Below, in pieces: positions 6,267 to 9,212 of a DNA stretch of 9,212 bases. The position numbers and the translations under genes are program-made. The notes beneath the pieces were generated by a model that had not been told where the DNA came from, did not search any database, and worked only from the letters and a program-made list of their open reading frames with translations. How positions within the stretch are numbered: the stretch's first letter is position 1; each line of letters starts with the position of its first letter. Source of the stretch: Eubacterium sp. (lineage in GTDB: Bacteria > Bacillota_A > Clostridia > Peptostreptococcales > Anaerovoracaceae); contig JAETSS010000035.1 of the NCBI GenBank assembly GCA_021769545.1, positions 1 through 9,212 of the forward strand, read 5' to 3'.

Positions 6267-6311
6267 AAAGGTGTAAGTTTACGCTTACGCCTTTTTTATT
6301 TTTCTTTTTTT
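6267..6311 (+). terminator. Intrinsic terminator of the regulator gene, overlapping activator site 3
   Basis: The arms 6267-6277 and 6284-6294 form an 11-bp stem (one U-G wobble) with a 6-base loop, followed by a long T-rich tract with T runs at 6292-6297 and 6305-6311. It lies about 125 bases after the regulator stop and before the sigma-54 promoter, so it would insulate the amidohydrolase operon from read-through. The reverse strand has no suitable T-run. Confidence 0.75.
6272..6289. promoter_or_regulatory. Putative activator binding site 3 (inside the terminator stem)
   Basis: The dyad is TGTAA-N8-TTACG, with the same geometry as sites 1 and 2. Together they give a consensus close to GTGTAAG-N6-CTTACAC. 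Its centre is about 86 bp upstream of the predicted sigma-54 start. The same bases form the stem of the terminator. Confidence 0.55.
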
Positions 6312-6339
6312 GAAATCCCTGATTTTCAACGTTTTCAGG

Positions 6340-6356
6340 TTGGCACGCTCCTTGCG
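6340..6356 (+). promoter_or_regulatory. Sigma-54 (RpoN) -24/-12 promoter
   Basis: TTGGCACG-N4-TTGC gives GG at 6342-6343 and GC at 6354-6355 with exactly 10 bases between them, an almost ideal match to the TGGCAC-N5-TTGC consensus. Transcription is predicted to start near 6367, 22 bases before the ATG at 6389. It agrees with the sigma-54 activator gene immediately upstream. Confidence 0.93.
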
Positions 6357-6388
6357 CTATATAAGCGGCGTAAGGAAGGAGGCACCAA

Positions 6389-8005
6389 ATGAAAGCCAAT
6401 CTTGTAATAAGCAGCAACTGTATATTCGACAGCATAAACGACGAACCGTTTCCCGGTTTTGTCGCAGTAAAAGACAATAAGATCCTCGCGGTAGAGCACG
6501 GATCCGATTTCTCATCCTATGTCGATGACGACACGGTGATAAAGGAATTCGGAGACAATACCGTTATGGCCGGATTCCACGACAGTCACACTCATCTGAT
6601 AATGGGCGGTCTGTTCAAAACATATGTGAATCTGGCAGATGCCAAAAGCGAGGAGGAAGCTGCTCTTATGGTCAAGGAGGCAGCCGATAAGGATCCCGAC
6701 AAGGATGGATGGGTCAGAGGCTTCTCCTGGTATCATGTGTTCTGGGACAGCAGACAGATGCCCACGCATGCGTCGCTGGACAAATATTTCCCCGACAGAC
6801 CTGTCTGCCTGCTTCATGCGGAAGCCCACGGAGCCTGGGTCAACAGCGCCGCAATGAAGATAATAGGTATAACCAGAGATACACCCGACCCCAAAGGAGG
6901 CAAGCTACTGAGAGATGAAAACGGCGATCCTACGGGAGTGCTGCTGGAAGCGGCAGCGGGGCTCGCTACCAAATACGCTTTTGATTTCACTCCCGAAGAA
7001 GAGCGCACTATCATACGTTCCTTCATGAGGGAAGCCAAAAAGCTCGGCATCACTTCCATCAACGACGTGCAGCCGTATTACCACGGCAACATGGGCTCCA
7101 TCGAGGTATACAGCCAGATGGATAAGGACGGTGAGCTGACTGCAAGGGTCCACGCAGCCCCCGATCTGCTGGGAGATCTGGACAAGGTCGTGGAAGACCG
7201 CAGACTGTATTCATCGGACAGGCTCAGAATAGACCACGTAAAACAGTTCCTGGACGGAGTCATAACCACTCATACTTCGCTGATGCTCGAAGAATATTCC
7301 GATGATCCGGGAAATGTGGGAGAAGAGCTATTCGACCTGGATGCCATCAGCAAGGCCGTACCTGAAGCACATAAAAGAGAACTGTCGGTAAAGCTCCATT
7401 CATGCGGAGACAGATCAGCAAGATACGCGCTGGACTACTACGAAAATGCCATAAACAAATACGGCAAAAACAGATGCCGTCATGCTATAGAGCATCTGGA
7501 ACTGGTCAGCGAAAGCGATCTTGACAGGATCAGGGATCTTGGAGTGATACCATCGGTACAGCCGGAGCATCTGGCATTGACACAGACCTTTGCAGCAAAC
7601 CCGTATCCCGATGTTCTTGGCAGGGAGCGTACAGGCAGAGTATTCCCGTACAGATCCCTTTACAAATCGGCAGGGATACTGGCCATCGGCAGCGACTGCC
7701 CCGTTGTAGACAACGATCCTTTCCTGGAGATATTCAGAGCGGTAACGAGAGTCCACAACGACAACATGCCTGCAGGAGGATGGAATCCTTCGGAAAAGCT
7801 GACTCTCAGTGAGGTGCTTAAATTCTACACCTACGGCTCCGCATACGGCGTCATGAGAGAAGATGAGTTGGGTACCCTTTCGCCGGGCAAATTTGCCGAT
7901 ATCGCCGTCATCGACAAAGACCTGTTCGGTATTGACGAAAGTGAACTAATCGACAGAAAAGTAATAATGACAGTAATGGACGGCAAGATAATTTATGAAG
8001 AATAA
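6389..8005 (+). CDS. YtcJ-type amidohydrolase (COG1574, amidohydrolase superfamily)
   Basis: This 538-residue metal-dependent hydrolase has a mixed N- and C-terminal beta domain around a TIM barrel and the normal family length. Metal-site and catalytic candidates in order are the HxH of GFHDSHTHL (His67, His69), Lys285 in VKQFLDG (284-290), His337 in KLHSCGD, His369 in AIEHLEL and Asp436 in IGSDCPV. HAEAHGAWVNSAAM (143-156) and the C-terminal LSPGKFADIAVID (497-509) are typical of COG1574, which includes N-substituted formamide deformylase (NfdA). Expected chemistry is hydrolysis of an amide-like bond; the substrate cannot be told from sequence. There is no signal peptide, so it should be cytoplasmic. 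AGGAGG lies 6 bases before the ATG, downstream of a sigma-54 promoter. A permease starts 43 bases after its stop with no terminator between, so the pair is probably co-transcribed and the enzyme acts on the imported compound or a product of it. Confidence 0.93.
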   Translation: MKANLVISSNCIFDSINDEPFPGFVAVKDNKILAVEHGSDFSSYVDDDTVIKEFGDNTVMAGFHDSHTHLIMGGLFKTYVNLADAKSEEEAALMVKEAADKDPDKDGWVRGFSWYHVFWDSRQMPTHASLDKYFPDRPVCLLHAEAHGAWVNSAAMKIIGITRDTPDPKGGKLLRDENGDPTGVLLEAAAGLATKYAFDFTPEEERTIIRSFMREAKKLGITSINDVQPYYHGNMGSIEVYSQMDKDGELTARVHAAPDLLGDLDKVVEDRRLYSSDRLRIDHVKQFLDGVITTHTSLMLEEYSDDPGNVGEELFDLDAISKAVPEAHKRELSVKLHSCGDRSARYALDYYENAINKYGKNRCRHAIEHLELVSESDLDRIRDLGVIPSVQPEHLALTQTFAANPYPDVLGRERTGRVFPYRSLYKSAGILAIGSDCPVVDNDPFLEIFRAVTRVHNDNMPAGGWNPSEKLTLSEVLKFYTYGSAYGVMREDELGTLSPGKFADIAVIDKDLFGIDESELIDRKVIMTVMDGKIIYEE

Positions 8006-8048
8006 TTTATAACTGCAATCATTCTAATTTTTTAAAGGAGAACAAACC

Positions 8049-9212
8049 ATGTCAACAAATGAAAAAAACATTACAAACGACACAGGCGGGAATCTTGAAA
8101 AATTCCATTACAAGCAGGAGCTTGACCGTGTAATGAAGCTTCCTTCCGTAATCTTCTTCGGAATAGCCTACATGGCGCCCATCACTATCTTTTCCACCTA
8201 CGGAGTAGTATGCGGCATGACTCACGGTATGCTGTCCCTGACATACACCGTTGCCACTCTGGCAATGATGTTCACGGCACTCAGCTACAGACACATGGTA
8301 AAGGCCTATCCTATCGCAGGATCGGTATACACCTATACCCAGAGGAGCTTGAGCCCTCACATAGGCTTTATGGCAGGCTGGGGAATCCTACTGGACTACA
8401 TACTGCTGCCTATGTTCAACTATGTAGCCATCGGACTTTATATCCATATACTCATCCCACAGATCCCTGCAACTGCACTGATCGCTATATTCATCGCCAT
8501 CGTTACCGTTGTAAACCTGTTCGGAATGAACTTCACGAAGATGTTCAACAACACCCTCATCATAATACAGCTGATATTCCTGGTAGCTATGATCCTGCTG
8601 TCCCTCAAGTACATATTCGGCGGCGGAGGTCTCGGAACTGTATTTACTACCGAGGGATACTTCAACCCGGAAGAATTCTCTTCATCGGAAGTCGGCTTTG
8701 CGGGGATATTCGGAGGAGCTTCCATCCTCTGCATGTCATTCCTGGGTTTTGACTCCGTAACTACTATCGCAGAAGAAACCATCGAACCTGAAAAGACCAT
8801 CGGAAAAGCGCTGCTCATCACATGCTTCGCAGCAGGCGGAACATTCATCGTAACATCATTCATCATGCAGTGTGCATGGCCTGAGGCATGGTTCGCATTC
8901 GAAGTACCTGATTCCGGCGCATATGAATACATGTTCCACGTTTTAGGAAACGTACTGGCACTTATCTTCTGTGCAATGATGGTCGTAGGAGCTACGGCAT
9001 CGGCAGTGGCGTCACAGGCATCCGCCGTAAGAATACTCTACGGAATGGGAAGAGACGGACTTCTGCCTAAGAAGATATTCGGCTATGTAAACAAAAAGAC
9101 CAAGATCCCTTCGATTAATGTAATAATCATTTCGATCATTTCACTTTCATCGCTGTTCCTGGATCTGTCTGCAGCTGCATCACTTGTAAACTTCGGAGCA
9201 CTGCTGGGCTTC
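8049..9212 (+). CDS. APC-family amino acid/polyamine permease, PuuP-like (3' end outside the window)
   Basis: This frame of 388 codons starts at the ATG at 8049 (AAAGGAG 8 bases upstream) and runs open to the window edge. About nine to ten hydrophobic segments are visible, near residues 33-55, 63-80, 105-135, 141-160, 168-188, 218-238, 252-276, 298-322, 354-372 and a last one cut by the edge. KLPSVIFFGIAYMAPITIF (30-48), AGSVYTYTQRSLSPHIGFMAGW (90-111), CMSFLGFDSVTTIAEET (228-244), ASQASAVRILYGMGRDGLLP (321-340) and FLDLSAAASLVNFGALL (370-386) resemble the proton-coupled putrescine importer PuuP of E. coli and related APC transporters. About 60-80 residues are missing if the length is normal. 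It probably brings an amine, amino acid or derivative across the cytoplasmic membrane for the amidohydrolase encoded just upstream. Putrescine specificity should not be assumed. Confidence 0.92.
   Translation, partial: MSTNEKNITNDTGGNLEKFHYKQELDRVMKLPSVIFFGIAYMAPITIFSTYGVVCGMTHGMLSLTYTVATLAMMFTALSYRHMVKAYPIAGSVYTYTQRSLSPHIGFMAGWGILLDYILLPMFNYVAIGLYIHILIPQIPATALIAIFIAIVTVVNLFGMNFTKMFNNTLIIIQLIFLVAMILLSLKYIFGGGGLGTVFTTEGYFNPEEFSSSEVGFAGIFGGASILCMSFLGFDSVTTIAEETIEPEKTIGKALLITCFAAGGTFIVTSFIMQCAWPEAWFAFEVPDSGAYEYMFHVLGNVLALIFCAMMVVGATASAVASQASAVRILYGMGRDGLLPKKIFGYVNKKTKIPSINVIIISIISLSSLFLDLSAAASLVNFGALLGF

Noticed and set aside
8210..8932. Overlapping open frames on both strands inside the permease region
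   Set aside because: The plus-strand frame starting at 8049 encodes a clear APC transporter through the window edge; the others are shadows rich in His, Arg, Pro or Met without known domains.

Overview
The window looks like a chromosomal segment from an anaerobic member of the Firmicutes, most likely class Clostridia (inference). The grounds are strong AGGAGG-type ribosome binding sites, frequent ATA and AGA/AGG codons, moderate GC, and protein families typical of amino-acid-using clostridia: an ornithine/alanine-type racemase, a COG2509 flavoprotein, a C_GCAxxG_C_C protein, a DUF1292 protein and a sigma-54 activator. I see no tRNA, rRNA, CRISPR array, transposase or phage gene.

Left half (1-4511), all on the minus strand. 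A tightly packed four-gene operon runs leftward from about 4130: a COG2509 FAD-dependent oxidoreductase (4050-2662), a small cysteine-rich C_GCAxxG_C_C protein (2656-2249), an AMP-forming acyl-CoA synthetase with a TTG start (2235-499), and the first 166 residues of a PLP-dependent ornithine/alanine racemase-like protein that leaves the window at base 1. Intergenic gaps are 5 and 13 bases, followed by a 1-base stop/start overlap, so translation is probably coupled. Upstream of the operon is a separate single gene for a DUF1292 protein (4511-4239), with its own extended -10 promoter and its own intrinsic terminator.

Right half (4661-9212), all on the plus strand. A sigma-70-type promoter drives a PAS / AAA+ / Fis-type HTH bacterial enhancer-binding protein (4726-6144). 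The 244-base gap after it is a densely built control region. It holds a 51-bp nested palindrome made of two dyads, a third dyad of the same geometry that doubles as the stem of an intrinsic terminator, and a near-perfect -24/-12 sigma-54 promoter. That promoter reads into a YtcJ-type (COG1574) amidohydrolase (6389-8005) and a PuuP-like APC-family permease (8049 to beyond 9212).

Working model (inference): the PAS protein senses a small molecule or a metabolic state, binds the three upstream TGTAA-N8-TTACA-like sites and activates sigma-54 RNA polymerase. The result is an import-and-hydrolyse module for an amide- or amine-type nitrogen compound. The substrate cannot be read from the sequence. 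The regulator, its likely operator and its target operon together form a self-contained and testable circuit, and they are the most interesting part of the window.
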